A stretch of 46,631 nucleotides of DNA, taken from contig JAFZVV010000001.1 of assembly GCA_017617615.1 (NCBI GenBank), positions 1 through 46,631 of the forward strand. The letters are read 5' to 3'. Origin of the DNA: Prevotella sp. GTDB taxonomy: Bacteria > Bacteroidota > Bacteroidia > Bacteroidales > Bacteroidaceae. Below, piece by piece: positions 8,596-16,947 of this stretch. The translations under genes and the position numbers were made by a program. Within the stretch, counting starts at the first letter, position 1. Each line of letters begins with the position of its first letter. The notes beneath the pieces were generated by a model. The model did not search any database. It was given only the letters and a program-made list of their open reading frames with translations, and had not been told where the DNA came from.

Positions 8596-8990
8596 GAAAG
8601 CTTCTTTGGGTGGCGCCTCTTGTCATGGCCCTTGCCTTCGTGGGGTGTGCGCCCCATGCCGATGATGCTGCCGAGGTGGCTTCGCGTACGGCAAAACTCT
8701 ATTACGATGCATTGCTTGAAGGGAAGTACGACGTGTTCGTGGCAGGTCTCGACCACCATCTTGGTGATGTAGGCGACTACGACTCCCTGTTGGTGGCGAA
8801 CGCAAAGATGTATGTCGACCGGCAGCGTGAAGCGCATCAGGGCATAGCGGCATTCGAGGTGACGAGGGTGGAGTGCGACGACAGTGCCCATGCCGCCAAT
8901 GTGTTCCTCGAAGTGCATTTCGCCGATAGTACGAAAGAGCGGATTGTGGTGCCCATGGTAGAACGCGACGAAGTGTGGTTCATGCGATAA
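8592..8990 (+). CDS. Small lipoprotein, DUF4878-like
   Basis: 132 aa from the ATG at 8592, which overlaps the der stop by 4 nt (ATGA), so it is translationally coupled. Signal peptide [19 protein letters not shown] with a lipobox ending in Cys19. The mature part is a single small alpha+beta domain that resembles NTF2-like/DUF4878 proteins (helix with [17 protein letters not shown], then strands, ending in EVWFMR). That assignment is weak. The lipoprotein at 10728-11126 has a similar size and layout. Confidence 0.75.
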   Translation: MRKLLWVAPLVMALAFVGCAPHADDAAEVASRTAKLYYDALLEGKYDVFVAGLDHHLGDVGDYDSLLVANAKMYVDRQREAHQGIAAFEVTRVECDDSAHAANVFLEVHFADSTKERIVVPMVERDEVWFMR

Positions 8991-9030
8991 ACGACAGGAT
9001 CCCAGCCAAACGGCTGGGATCCTGTCGTTT
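8989..9030. terminator. Strong bidirectional terminator, 19-bp perfect stem
   Basis: Bases 8989-9007 pair perfectly with 9012-9030 around an AAAC loop. The left arm begins inside the TAA stop of the lipoprotein gene. A/T ends on both sides would allow termination of both convergent transcripts. Confidence 0.9.
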
Positions 9031-9055
9031 TGATTATGTCCGGGCTACATAGACA

Positions 9056-9105
9056 AAAGGCACAGAGATGTGGAGAATGCATGGTCTCTGTATCTCTGTG
9101 CCTTT
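9056..9105. terminator. Second hairpin between convergent operons
   Basis: AAAGGCACAGAGAT (9056-9069) pairs perfectly with ATCTCTGTGCCTTT (9092-9105) across a 22-nt loop. It lies 25 nt downstream of the mlaF stop on the minus strand, with a short T-run (CTTTTG) after the stem in that direction, so it probably terminates the mlaE-mlaF transcript. Confidence 0.65.
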
Positions 9106-9129
9106 GTGTTGGATAAGACCAGAAGCACT

Positions 9130-9909
9130 TTACTCCTGGCTTTTGTGTTGTTGCTCGTTCACCATGTTGCGGAGATTCTTGAGCAGGTCGCTGGCGAAGA
9201 TGAAGTCGGTGAGACGCTTGTTTGTCGACCCCATGATTTGGTCACTCTTCCCCTGCCAGTCCTTGCATCCCTCATGGATGAAGATGATGTTCTCGCCGAT
9301 GCCCATCACCGAGTTCATGTCGTGGGTGTTGATGATTGTGGTGGTGTTGTACTCTTTCGTGATACTGCTCAGCAAGTCGTCGATAACCAGTGAGGTCTTC
9401 GGGTCGAGACCCGAGTTGGGCTCGTCGCAGAACAGGTACTGTGGATTGAGCGAAATGGCCCTCGCTATTGCCACACGCTTCTGCATGCCTCCCGAAATCT
9501 CGCCAGGGAATTTCTTCTCGGCATCTACGAGGTTCACCCTGTCGAGGCACTCGCGTGCCCGTTTCACCCTGTCGCGGTAGTTCATGTCCGAGAACATGTC
9601 GAGGGGAAACATCACGTTCTCGAGCACCGACAGCGAGTCGAAGAGTGCTGCACTCTGGAAAATCATCCCCATCTCGCGCCGCAGGGCGATGCGTTCGCGC
9701 TTGTTCATCGCCACCAGGTTGCGCCCGTCGTATAGCACCTGACCGCTGGTGGGGTCGAGCAGTCCCACGAGGTTTTTCATCAGCACGGTCTTTCCCGATC
9801 CACTCTGACCGATAATCAGGTTGGTCTTGCCATTCTCGAAGACAGCGTTGATGTCTTTCAGCACTTCCTTGTCTTCGAACGATTTGTATAGATGCTTAAC
9901 TTCTATCAT
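9130..9909 (-). CDS. mlaF: Lipid-transport ABC ATPase (MlaF-like)
   Basis: 259 aa from ATG at 9909 (MIEVKHLYKSFED). Walker A GQSGSGKT (about 34-41), signature ISGGMQKRVAIARAI (about 138-152), Walker B YLFCDEPNSGLDP, then the H-loop THDM. The sequence type matches MlaF/Ttg2A ATPases that drive phospholipid movement between the two membranes. The permease gene mlaE lies 2 nt upstream. No mlaD-like substrate-binding gene is next to them. A longer in-frame reading to 10092 overlaps mlaE and is rejected. Confidence 0.93.
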   Translation of the reverse strand: MIEVKHLYKSFEDKEVLKDINAVFENGKTNLIIGQSGSGKTVLMKNLVGLLDPTSGQVLYDGRNLVAMNKRERIALRREMGMIFQSAALFDSLSVLENVMFPLDMFSDMNYRDRVKRARECLDRVNLVDAEKKFPGEISGGMQKRVAIARAISLNPQYLFCDEPNSGLDPKTSLVIDDLLSSITKEYNTTTIINTHDMNSVMGIGENIIFIHEGCKDWQGKSDQIMGSTNKRLTDFIFASDLLKNLRNMVNEQQHKSQE

Positions 9910-9911
9910 GG

Positions 9912-10658
9912 CTATGAGAGGAGTTGTGTGAGGAACACATCGGAGAACAGGATGAGCACGCTGCTCGACACTACTGCCGATGTGCTTGCTTCGCCCACCT
10001 CCACGGAACCGCCCTTCACGGTATAGCCGTAGTAGGATGATACGCTTGAGATGATGAAGGCGAAAAAGAGGCTCTTGATGATGCTCATCCACATGAACCA
10101 GGCCTTGAAATCGTGCTGCAAGCCCACCGTGAGGTCATCGGGGGGTAGAACATGCCCTATATACGCTGTGGCATAGGCTCCGAGGATGCCTGTGGCAGCG
10201 CTGAAAATCACGAGGAAGGGCATGATGGTAATCATGCCGAGGATTTTGGGCAGGATGAGATAACTGGCGGAATTCACACCCATGATTTCGAGGGCGTCGA
10301 TTTGTTGTGTCACTCTCATCGTACCCAGTTCCGATGCGATGTTCGACCCTACCTTTCCTGCGAGGATGAGGCACATGATGGAGGAGGAGAACTCCAACAG
10401 CATGATCTCGCGTGTGGTGTATCCGGTGACGAAGCGTGGCATCCAGGGACTCTGGATGTTCAGCTTCATCTGGATACATATCACGGCACCAATGAAGAAC
10501 GAGATGAGCAGCACGATGCCAATGGAGTCGACACCCAGCGACGACATCTCTTTCACGTATTTCTTCAAAAACATCCTCATCCGCTCTGGCCTGGAAAAGG
10601 TGCGGGCCATGAGCAGAAGGTATTCGCCGAAAGACTGGAGCGACTTGAGTATAAACAT
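9912..10658 (-). CDS. mlaE: Lipid-transport ABC permease (MlaE-like)
   Basis: 248 aa, five or six hydrophobic segments. It has the MlaE family features: the N-terminal amphipathic segment, the GKVGSNIASELGTMRVTQQI region (about 101-120), which couples to the ATPase, and the IDALEIMGVNS block. It acts in the inner membrane with the downstream MlaF protein (2-nt gap) to maintain outer-membrane lipid asymmetry. Confidence 0.94.
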   Translation of the reverse strand: MFILKSLQSFGEYLLLMARTFSRPERMRMFLKKYVKEMSSLGVDSIGIVLLISFFIGAVICIQMKLNIQSPWMPRFVTGYTTREIMLLEFSSSIMCLILAGKVGSNIASELGTMRVTQQIDALEIMGVNSASYLILPKILGMITIMPFLVIFSAATGILGAYATAYIGHVLPPDDLTVGLQHDFKAWFMWMSIIKSLFFAFIISSVSSYYGYTVKGGSVEVGEASTSAVVSSSVLILFSDVFLTQLLS

Positions 10659-10727
10659 CTTTCCGTTTTAATTTGGGTAGGGATTCTCACTTGCCTTGCC
10701 GCAGTGGTGTGAGAAAGGGTAGGGAGG

Positions 10728-11126
10728 CTATTTCCCGCTGTCGACCATCCACTTTCCGTCGTACTTCTTCAGCTTCACGTTGTCTTGCTTGGTACTGTCG
10801 TTGTCGTAGACGATGTCGAATTTCACCGTAGCGGTGCCCTTCTCTGCATCTACTGTCTCCTCAACGAACGAATAGCTCTTCACTTTCTTGTAACCGTCCG
10901 ATTTTTTAGTAATCTTCTCTTTCACCATGGCTTTCATGCCCTCTTTCTGGTTGTCGTTTTCGAAGTGCATCAGGTCGAACATGGCGTCCACGTCCTCGTT
11001 CTTCTGGGCTTCCATATACTTTTCAGCCAGTTCCTGGGTTTCACTGATCTTCTTACCGCAGTTTGCTACCAGCATTGCCAGCATGCACAGGCATGCCATC
11101 CACATCATTTTTCTCATAGTAATCAT
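10728..11126 (-). CDS. Small lipoprotein, DUF4878-like
   Basis: 132 aa (129 if the second ATG at 11117 is used). Signal peptide with positively charged start and lipobox ending in Cys (LAMLVANC, about residues 16-23), so it is a membrane-anchored lipoprotein. The mature domain begins with a helix (ELAEKYMEAQKNEDVDAMFDLM) and ends in strands and YDGKWMVDSGK, like NTF2-like DUF4878 proteins. It starts 3 nt after the stop of the upstream gene, so both are in one operon. Function unknown. Confidence 0.8.
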   Translation of the reverse strand: MITMRKMMWMACLCMLAMLVANCGKKISETQELAEKYMEAQKNEDVDAMFDLMHFENDNQKEGMKAMVKEKITKKSDGYKKVKSYSFVEETVDAEKGTATVKFDIVYDNDSTKQDNVKLKKYDGKWMVDSGK

Positions 11127-11129
11127 TTT

Positions 11130-11765
11130 TTAATTGTTAAACTTATAGATTGATTTCAAAAAATCCGAAGACAAAATGTCGGAGGGAAACAAGCACTCCA
11201 CTTTCAACATGGGGATGTCGACATAGTGCTTCTCCGTGCCCACCAGCTCCACCCCGGCCTTGCGGAATGCATGCACCACGAGCTCGGTGCAGTACATGCG
11301 GGTTGTGTCGCTGTCATCGTAGCCATGGTCGAAGAGTGTGTGGCGGTGGTAGACCTTCAAGGCTTCCATGGCCGCCTGCTGTGCCACCAGGGAGTCGGTG
11401 GGGCGACACACCTCGCCCAATTGTGCATAGACTGAGGAGAAGAACTGCGCGGGTGTATCCATCTTCACCCTGTCGGGGTCGCCTTCGAAGTCGGGTTCGT
11501 CGGGCACGGCATGTACTACCATCTTCACGCCCGCAGAATCGACTACGATGCCCACGTGCGAGTATTCGCCTTTCTCATCGAGGGCAATCACGGTACGGCT
11601 TGTCAGTCCGCTGCCCCGTCTGAACACCACGTCACCGGTGTGTAGCGCGCAGTCTTCTGGCATGATGCAGTATGGTGGCTTGGCGTTGGAACAACCACAC
11701 AACACCATGACTGCCAATATCATGGCTGCCTGCAAAAAAGTGATGGTCTTCAATCCTTCCTTCAT
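11130..11765 (-). CDS. Lipoprotein with permuted papain-like (YiiX/NlpC-P60-type) hydrolase domain
   Basis: 211 aa from ATG at 11765. Signal peptide with lipobox (MVLCGC). The mature domain shows the permuted NlpC/P60 (YiiX, DUF830) order: GDVVFRRGSG (about 45-54), YSHVGIVV carrying the catalytic His, then MYCTELVVHAF with the catalytic Cys. Such enzymes cleave amide or ester bonds in cell-wall peptides or lipids; the substrate is not known here. A TTG codon 9 nt upstream would place the start inside the -7 box of its own promoter, so ATG 11765 is used. That ATG lies 6 nt after the -7 box, so the mRNA is nearly leaderless. Confidence 0.88.
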   Translation of the reverse strand: MKEGLKTITFLQAAMILAVMVLCGCSNAKPPYCIMPEDCALHTGDVVFRRGSGLTSRTVIALDEKGEYSHVGIVVDSAGVKMVVHAVPDEPDFEGDPDRVKMDTPAQFFSSVYAQLGEVCRPTDSLVAQQAAMEALKVYHRHTLFDHGYDDSDTTRMYCTELVVHAFRKAGVELVGTEKHYVDIPMLKVECLFPSDILSSDFLKSIYKFNN

Positions 11766-11769
11766 GCTA

Positions 11770-11842
11770 TGCAAAGATACGATTAAGCGAGCAAAAAGCC
11801 AAAAATATTTTGTTTTTTTGCTCGCTTAATCGTAACTTTGCA
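11770..11842. promoter_or_regulatory. Palindromic divergent promoter (minus-strand lipoprotein / ilv operon)
   Basis: The two 28-nt arms, 11770-11797 and 11815-11842, are inverted copies with one mismatch. Each arm ends in a -7 box: TATCTTTG on the minus strand (complement of 11772-11779) and TAACTTTG on the plus strand (11833-11840). Each has a TTTG -33 element exactly 20 bp away: complement of 11800-11803 for minus, 11809-11812 for plus. The 17-nt centre is AT-rich and carries both -33 boxes. The design gives two nearly identical promoters firing outward. Confidence 0.9.
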
Positions 11843-11865
11843 GTCTCACAATAACAATTGTCACT

Positions 11866-13683
11866 ATGGAATGGATACATCCTTTGAGAAGCGCCATATG
11901 CACTGAAGGTCGCAAGATGGCAGGAGCCAGGGCGCTTTGGGTTGCCGCTGGCATGAAGAGGGAACAGTTCGGGAAACCCATCATTGCCGTGGTCAATTCG
12001 TTCACGCAGTTCGTTCCGGGTCATACCCACCTGCATGAGATTGGCCAGATTGTGAAACAAGAGATCGAGCAACTCGGATGCTATGCGGCAGAGTTCAACA
12101 CCATAGCCATCGACGACGGTATTGCCATGGGTCACGACGGCATGCTCTATTCGTTGCCTTCCCGCGACATCATCGCCGACTCGGTGGAGTATATGGTCAA
12201 TGCCCATAAGGCCGATGCCATGGTATGTATCTCCAACTGCGACAAGGTGACTCCTGGCATGCTCATGGCAGCCATGCGACTGAATATACCCGCTGTCTTC
12301 GTCAGTGGCGGCCCGATGGAGGCCGGACGGTGGAGAGGCGAGAATGCCGACCTCATCACCGCTATGGTGAAAGGTGCCGACCCATCGGTGAGTGATGCCG
12401 ATGTGGCGGAACTGGAGGGTTGTGCTTGTCCGGGCTGCGGCAGTTGCTCGGGCATGTTCACCGCCAACTCGATGAACTCACTCACCGAGGCCATCGGACT
12501 CTCTCTCCCTGGCAATGGTACCATCCTCGCAACCCATGTCAATCGCGTGCGGCTGTTCAAGGACGCTGCCCGCCTGATTGTCAACAACGCCTACAAGTTC
12601 TACCGCGACGGCGACGAGAGCGTGTTGCCACGGTCTATTGCCACACGCGATGCTTTCCTCAATGCCATGACGCTCGATATTGCCATGGGTGGTTCCACCA
12701 ATACCGTGCTACACCTGCTTGCCGTGGCACAGGAGGCGGGCACCGATTTCCAGATGCGCGACATTGATATGCTGAGCCGCAAGGTGCCTTGTCTGTGCAA
12801 GCTCGCACCCAACACGCAGCGCTACAGCGTGCAGGAGTGTGGCAGGGCAGGAGGTATCCTCGGCATCATCAGCGAACTCAACCGCGGCGGGCTCATCAAG
12901 GGCGATGCGCACCGAGTGGATGGTATGACACTTGTAGAGGCCCTGCGCAAGTACGACATCATGGTCGCCCCAGAAGATGTCGACCCTGAGGCCAGCCGTA
13001 TCTACCATAGCGCACCAGGTGGCAGGTTCACCACCAAGATGGGCTCCCAAGATGCGCAATGGGAATCGCTTGATACCGACCGTGCCAACGGGTGCATTCG
13101 CGATATCCAGCATGCCTACACCAAGGACGGCGGTCTCGCCGTGCTCTTCGGCAATATCGCGCAAGACGGATGTGTGGTGAAGACGGCAGGCGTCGACCCT
13201 GCATTGTGGACATTCGAAGGTCCCGCCAAGGTGTTCGACTCACAGGAAGATGCCTGCGACGGCATCCTCAGTGGGAAGGTGCAGAGTGGCGACTGCGTGG
13301 TCATTACCCATGAAGGACCAAAGGGTGGTCCTGGAATGCAGGAGATGCTCTATCCCACCTCATATATCAAGAGCATGCATTTGGGTAAAGAATGTGCGCT
13401 TATCACCGACGGACGGTTCTCGGGAGGCACCTCAGGGCTGAGTCTGGGTCATATCTCTCCCGAAGCGGCTTCGGGAGGGAATATCGGGAAGGTCGTCGAT
13501 GGCGACATCATCGAAATCAACATCCCCAACCGCAGCATCAACGTGCGGCTGAGCGATGACGAACTGGCTCAGCGTCCACAACGTCCCCTCACCCGCAAGA
13601 GGGTGGTGAGCAAGGCGCTCAAGGCCTATGCACAGAGCGTCAGTTCTGCCGACAAGGGCGGTGTGCGAATCATAGAAGACTAA
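11866..13683 (+). CDS. ilvD: Dihydroxy-acid dehydratase
   Basis: 605 aa. Converts 2,3-dihydroxy-isovalerate and -methylvalerate to the 2-keto acids for valine, leucine and isoleucine. The iron-sulfur and metal motifs are present: [10 protein letters not shown] with the first region, [10 protein letters not shown] (about 123-132) and [20 protein letters not shown] (about 185-204). Full length. It starts 26 nt after the plus-strand -7 box of the palindromic promoter, and ilvB begins 12 nt after its stop. Confidence 0.97.
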   Translation: MEWIHPLRSAICTEGRKMAGARALWVAAGMKREQFGKPIIAVVNSFTQFVPGHTHLHEIGQIVKQEIEQLGCYAAEFNTIAIDDGIAMGHDGMLYSLPSRDIIADSVEYMVNAHKADAMVCISNCDKVTPGMLMAAMRLNIPAVFVSGGPMEAGRWRGENADLITAMVKGADPSVSDADVAELEGCACPGCGSCSGMFTANSMNSLTEAIGLSLPGNGTILATHVNRVRLFKDAARLIVNNAYKFYRDGDESVLPRSIATRDAFLNAMTLDIAMGGSTNTVLHLLAVAQEAGTDFQMRDIDMLSRKVPCLCKLAPNTQRYSVQECGRAGGILGIISELNRGGLIKGDAHRVDGMTLVEALRKYDIMVAPEDVDPEASRIYHSAPGGRFTTKMGSQDAQWESLDTDRANGCIRDIQHAYTKDGGLAVLFGNIAQDGCVVKTAGVDPALWTFEGPAKVFDSQEDACDGILSGKVQSGDCVVITHEGPKGGPGMQEMLYPTSYIKSMHLGKECALITDGRFSGGTSGLSLGHISPEAASGGNIGKVVDGDIIEINIPNRSINVRLSDDELAQRPQRPLTRKRVVSKALKAYAQSVSSADKGGVRIIED

Positions 13684-13695
13684 TACGACATTCGG

Positions 13696-15408
13696 ATGAA
13701 AGATATCATAACAGGAGCCGAGGCGCTCATGCGGTCGCTCAAGGCCGAGGGCGTGACGACCATCTTCGGATACCCCGGAGGAGCCATCATGCCTGTGTTC
13801 GATGCGCTCTACGACTATACGCGTGGCGATAAAAAGACATTCGAACATATCCTCGTACGCCATGAGCAGTCTGCAGCACATGCCGCCGAAGGCTATGCGA
13901 GAGTGAGCGGCAAGGTGGGGGTTTGTCTGGTGACCAGTGGTCCCGGTGCCACCAACACCCTCACGGGCGTGGCCGACGCGATGATGGACTCGACGCCCAT
14001 CGTGGTCATCGCCGGACAGGTGGGTGTGGCAGCCCTGGGTACCGATGCCTTCCAGGAGGTGGACCTCGTGGGTGTGGCACAGCCAATCTCGAAATGGAGT
14101 TACCAGATACGGCGTCCCGAAGACGTGGCATGGGCGGTGAGCAGGGCTTTCTACATTGCCCGCAGCGGCAGGCCCGGTCCGGTTGTGCTCGACTTCCTCA
14201 AGAATGCGCAAACACAGACTACGGAATGGCAGTCGCAGAAGGTTGATTTCATACGCAGTTACGTGCCTTATCCCAAAGTCGATGAGGAATGTGTGCGACA
14301 GGCAGCCGAACTCATCAACAATGCCAAGCGCCCCTTGGCGTTGGTGGGACAGGGGGTGGAACTCGGCGGAGCACAGGCCGAACTGGCTGCTTTCCTTGAA
14401 AAAGGTGATATTCCTGCCGGGCGCACGATGCTCGGTCTCTCTGCCCTCCCCAGCAACCATCCACTCAACGTGGGCATGCTGGGTATGCATGGCAACTATG
14501 CACCCAACGTGAAAGAACAGGAGTGTGATGTCCTCATCGCCATAGGCATGCGCTTCAGCGACCGTGTGACAGGCCGCACCGACACCTACGCACGACAGGC
14601 GAAGGTAATACACCTTGATATCGACAGGGCCGAGATCAACAAGAATGTAAAATGTGATATACCGGTCATCGGTGACTGCAAGGTCACGCTGCCCGCCATT
14701 ACCCGACTGCTGCACAAAGCCGACCATCTTGAGTGGCGCAAGGGTTTTGAGCCACTGGCAGAAATGGAGCGTCAGCGTGTAATAGAGCCTGCCATCCATC
14801 CCAAGAGTGGACCACTGCTCATGGGCGAGGTGGTGAATGCGATAGCAGAGGCGACGAAGGGCGAGGCCATACTTGTCACCGATGTCGGACAGAACCAGCT
14901 TTTCAGTTGCCGCTATTTCAAATACCACCACCAGCGTTCCATCGTCACCAGTGGCGGCTTGGGCACGATGGGCTTCGGCATGCCGGCAGCCATAGGTGCT
15001 ACGTTTGGCGCTCCTCAACGCACCATCTGCGTGTTCATGGGTGATGGAGGCTTCCAGATGAGCATCCAGGAAATGGGCACCATCATGGAGACTCAGGCCC
15101 CGGTGAAGATGATTATCCTCAACAACAATTACTTGGGTAATGTGAGGCAATGGCAAGACATGTTTTTCAATCGCCGGCAGTCGTTCACGCACATGATGAA
15201 CCCCGACTATTGTCAGGTGGCAAAAGCCTACGACATTCCCTATCAGGTGGCCATTATCAGAGACGACCTGCAGGAAGCCATAGACAACATGCTGGCTACA
15301 CCAGGGCCTTTCCTTCTCGAGTGTGCCATCTTGGAAGAAGACAACGTATTGCCCATAACGCCTCCGGGCATGAGTGTCGATGAGATGATGCTCGACATTA
15401 GTGTCTGA
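13696..15408 (+). CDS. ilvB: Acetolactate synthase, large (catalytic) subunit
   Basis: 570 aa. TPP enzyme making acetolactate or acetohydroxybutyrate. The N-terminal domain has the catalytic Glu in VRHEQSAAHAAEGYAR (about 55-70). The central FAD/DHS-like domain follows, then the C-terminal TPP motif GDGGFQMSIQEMGTI...NNNYLGNVRQWQ (about 451-494). The regulatory subunit gene follows 30 nt downstream. Confidence 0.97.
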   Translation: MKDIITGAEALMRSLKAEGVTTIFGYPGGAIMPVFDALYDYTRGDKKTFEHILVRHEQSAAHAAEGYARVSGKVGVCLVTSGPGATNTLTGVADAMMDSTPIVVIAGQVGVAALGTDAFQEVDLVGVAQPISKWSYQIRRPEDVAWAVSRAFYIARSGRPGPVVLDFLKNAQTQTTEWQSQKVDFIRSYVPYPKVDEECVRQAAELINNAKRPLALVGQGVELGGAQAELAAFLEKGDIPAGRTMLGLSALPSNHPLNVGMLGMHGNYAPNVKEQECDVLIAIGMRFSDRVTGRTDTYARQAKVIHLDIDRAEINKNVKCDIPVIGDCKVTLPAITRLLHKADHLEWRKGFEPLAEMERQRVIEPAIHPKSGPLLMGEVVNAIAEATKGEAILVTDVGQNQLFSCRYFKYHHQRSIVTSGGLGTMGFGMPAAIGATFGAPQRTICVFMGDGGFQMSIQEMGTIMETQAPVKMIILNNNYLGNVRQWQDMFFNRRQSFTHMMNPDYCQVAKAYDIPYQVAIIRDDLQEAIDNMLATPGPFLLECAILEEDNVLPITPPGMSVDEMMLDISV

Positions 15409-15438
15409 TTAGGAAGGGACAGTTGATATCATTAAGAA

Positions 15439-15984
15439 ATGGAAAAGAATTTCTATACATTATTGGTTTATTCGGAGAATATCGCGGGTATCCTCAACCA
15501 GATTACGGCGGTCTTCACGCGCCGGCAGGTGAACATTGAGAGTCTCAACGTGTCGGCATCGAGCATTGAGGGGGTGCACAAATACACCATCACCGCATGG
15601 AGCGACAAAGACCAGATAGAGAAAATCACCCGGCAGATAGAGAAGAAAATCGACGTGGTGAAGGCCAAGTTCTATACAGATGATCAACTTTTCATTCGTG
15701 AGACAGGTCTCTATAAACTCTCCACACAGACCGTGCTCGATAATCCCGAGGTTTCACGTATCATACGGCGCTATGATGCCCAGATTACTGAGGTGAACCC
15801 CACCTATGTGGCAGTGATGAAAAGTGGCGTGACAGAGGATATCGTGGCGTTGTTCAAGGCGCTCAACGAGTTCGATTGCGTGCTCCAGTACACGCGCAGC
15901 GGTCGCATTGCCATCACTAGGAGCACCGAGGAGGAGGTAAGCGCATTCCTTGACCAACGGCAAACGGAACACGAAAATGGATAA
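15439..15984 (+). CDS. ilvN: Acetolactate synthase, small (regulatory) subunit
   Basis: 181 aa. An N-terminal ACT domain (LLVYSENIAGILNQITAVF, about 8-26, and the RRQVNIESLNV block) binds valine for feedback control. A C-terminal ALS_ss_C domain follows (about 85-160). Its last 8 nt overlap the start of the next gene, so translation is coupled. Confidence 0.95.
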   Translation: MEKNFYTLLVYSENIAGILNQITAVFTRRQVNIESLNVSASSIEGVHKYTITAWSDKDQIEKITRQIEKKIDVVKAKFYTDDQLFIRETGLYKLSTQTVLDNPEVSRIIRRYDAQITEVNPTYVAVMKSGVTEDIVALFKALNEFDCVLQYTRSGRIAITRSTEEEVSAFLDQRQTEHENG

Positions 15985-16738
15985 AGTAGGACGTTACGGC
16001 TTTCTTGCTGAGCCATTCCATTGTGACTTCTCGGGAAGACTTTTCATGGGACATCTGGGCAATCACCTGCTCAATGCCGCCGACTATCATTCGCACGACC
16101 GTGGATTCGGCATGGCCTTCCTCAACACCATCAACAAGACGTGGGTGCTCTCGCGCCTGGCCGTGGAGATGGATGAGATGCCTCGGATGTATGCCCGCTT
16201 CGACGTGGAGACATGGGTGGAGAGCGCGATGCGTTTCTTCACCAAGCGCAATTTCAAGGTCATCGACCAGCAGACGGGTAAGGTGTATGGCTATGGCCGT
16301 TCGATATGGGCAATGATCGATACCGAGACGCGGCAGCCCGCCAATCTTCTCGATGTCAATGACGGGGCGCTGCTCGGGTATGTGGAGAAAGACAAACCCT
16401 GTCCGATAGCAAAAAGTTCGAGGGTGAACAGCAGCGGACAAGGTGAACTCGTGGCAGAGATACATCCACGCTACAACGACATCGATATCAACGGACATGT
16501 GAATAGCGTGAAGTATATCGAGCATGTGCTCGACCTCTTCTCGCTCGAGTGGTATGCTTCACACCGCCTCCATCGTTTCGAGGTGGCATATGTGGCAGAG
16601 GCACATGCCGGGGATACGCTACGCCTCTACCGTGAGACCAACGATGGCCTCACTTTCGTCGTGCGGGTGGTGAAGGCGTCGGCAGACAGTGACGAGGTGG
16701 AAATTTGCAGATGTGCGGTGGCTTTTGTAAAAGAATGA
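15977..16738 (+). CDS. Acyl-ACP thioesterase
   Basis: 253 aa from the ATG at 15977 (MDKVGRYGFLAEPF), which overlaps ilvN by 8 nt. Two hot-dog domains are visible: the N-terminal one begins with FHCDFSGRLFMGHLGNHLLN, and the C-terminal one contains HPRYNDIDINGHVNSVKYIE (about 168-187), the repeat of the catalytic region of the FatA/FatB-like family. It releases fatty acids from ACP. Its position between ilvN and ilvC suggests a link between branched-chain keto acids and branched fatty acids, but that is inference. A longer start at 15950 lies inside ilvN and is less likely. Confidence 0.9.
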   Translation: MDKVGRYGFLAEPFHCDFSGRLFMGHLGNHLLNAADYHSHDRGFGMAFLNTINKTWVLSRLAVEMDEMPRMYARFDVETWVESAMRFFTKRNFKVIDQQTGKVYGYGRSIWAMIDTETRQPANLLDVNDGALLGYVEKDKPCPIAKSSRVNSSGQGELVAEIHPRYNDIDINGHVNSVKYIEHVLDLFSLEWYASHRLHRFEVAYVAEAHAGDTLRLYRETNDGLTFVVRVVKASADSDEVEICRCAVAFVKE

Positions 16739-16769
16739 AAGTTTGTTGCGCCAATTCGCTTCCAATTCG

Positions 16770-16861
16770 TAACTTTACTACGCCAAAGATGCTGTTGCTC
16801 GGGCAAGAAAGCAAAAACTTCGTGTTTTGTTTTGCTTTCCGCTCGCTTATTCGTAACTTTG
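16770..16861 (+). promoter_or_regulatory. Promoter region of ilvC with a decayed second copy
   Basis: The working promoter is TTTG at 16831-16834, a 19-bp spacer containing CTCGCTTATTCG, and TAACTTTG at 16854-16861. It gives a leader of about 80 nt. An older-looking copy, CCAATTCGTAACTTTA, ends at 16777, but its TTTG is 24 bp away. Between them, 16783-16817 is an inverted, degraded version of the promoter arm, recalling the palindrome at ilvD. Confidence 0.8.
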
Positions 16862-16947
16862 CCACACTTTTCACATAAGGTAAGAAAGAAATCAATATAT
16901 AACAACCCGCCGCGAGCATTTGACTCGCTGCACAAAGCAATTTGAAT

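Noticed and set aside
13432..15192. Minus-strand reading frame of 586 codons
   Set aside because: Antisense to ilvD/ilvB with no family motifs; a shadow frame.
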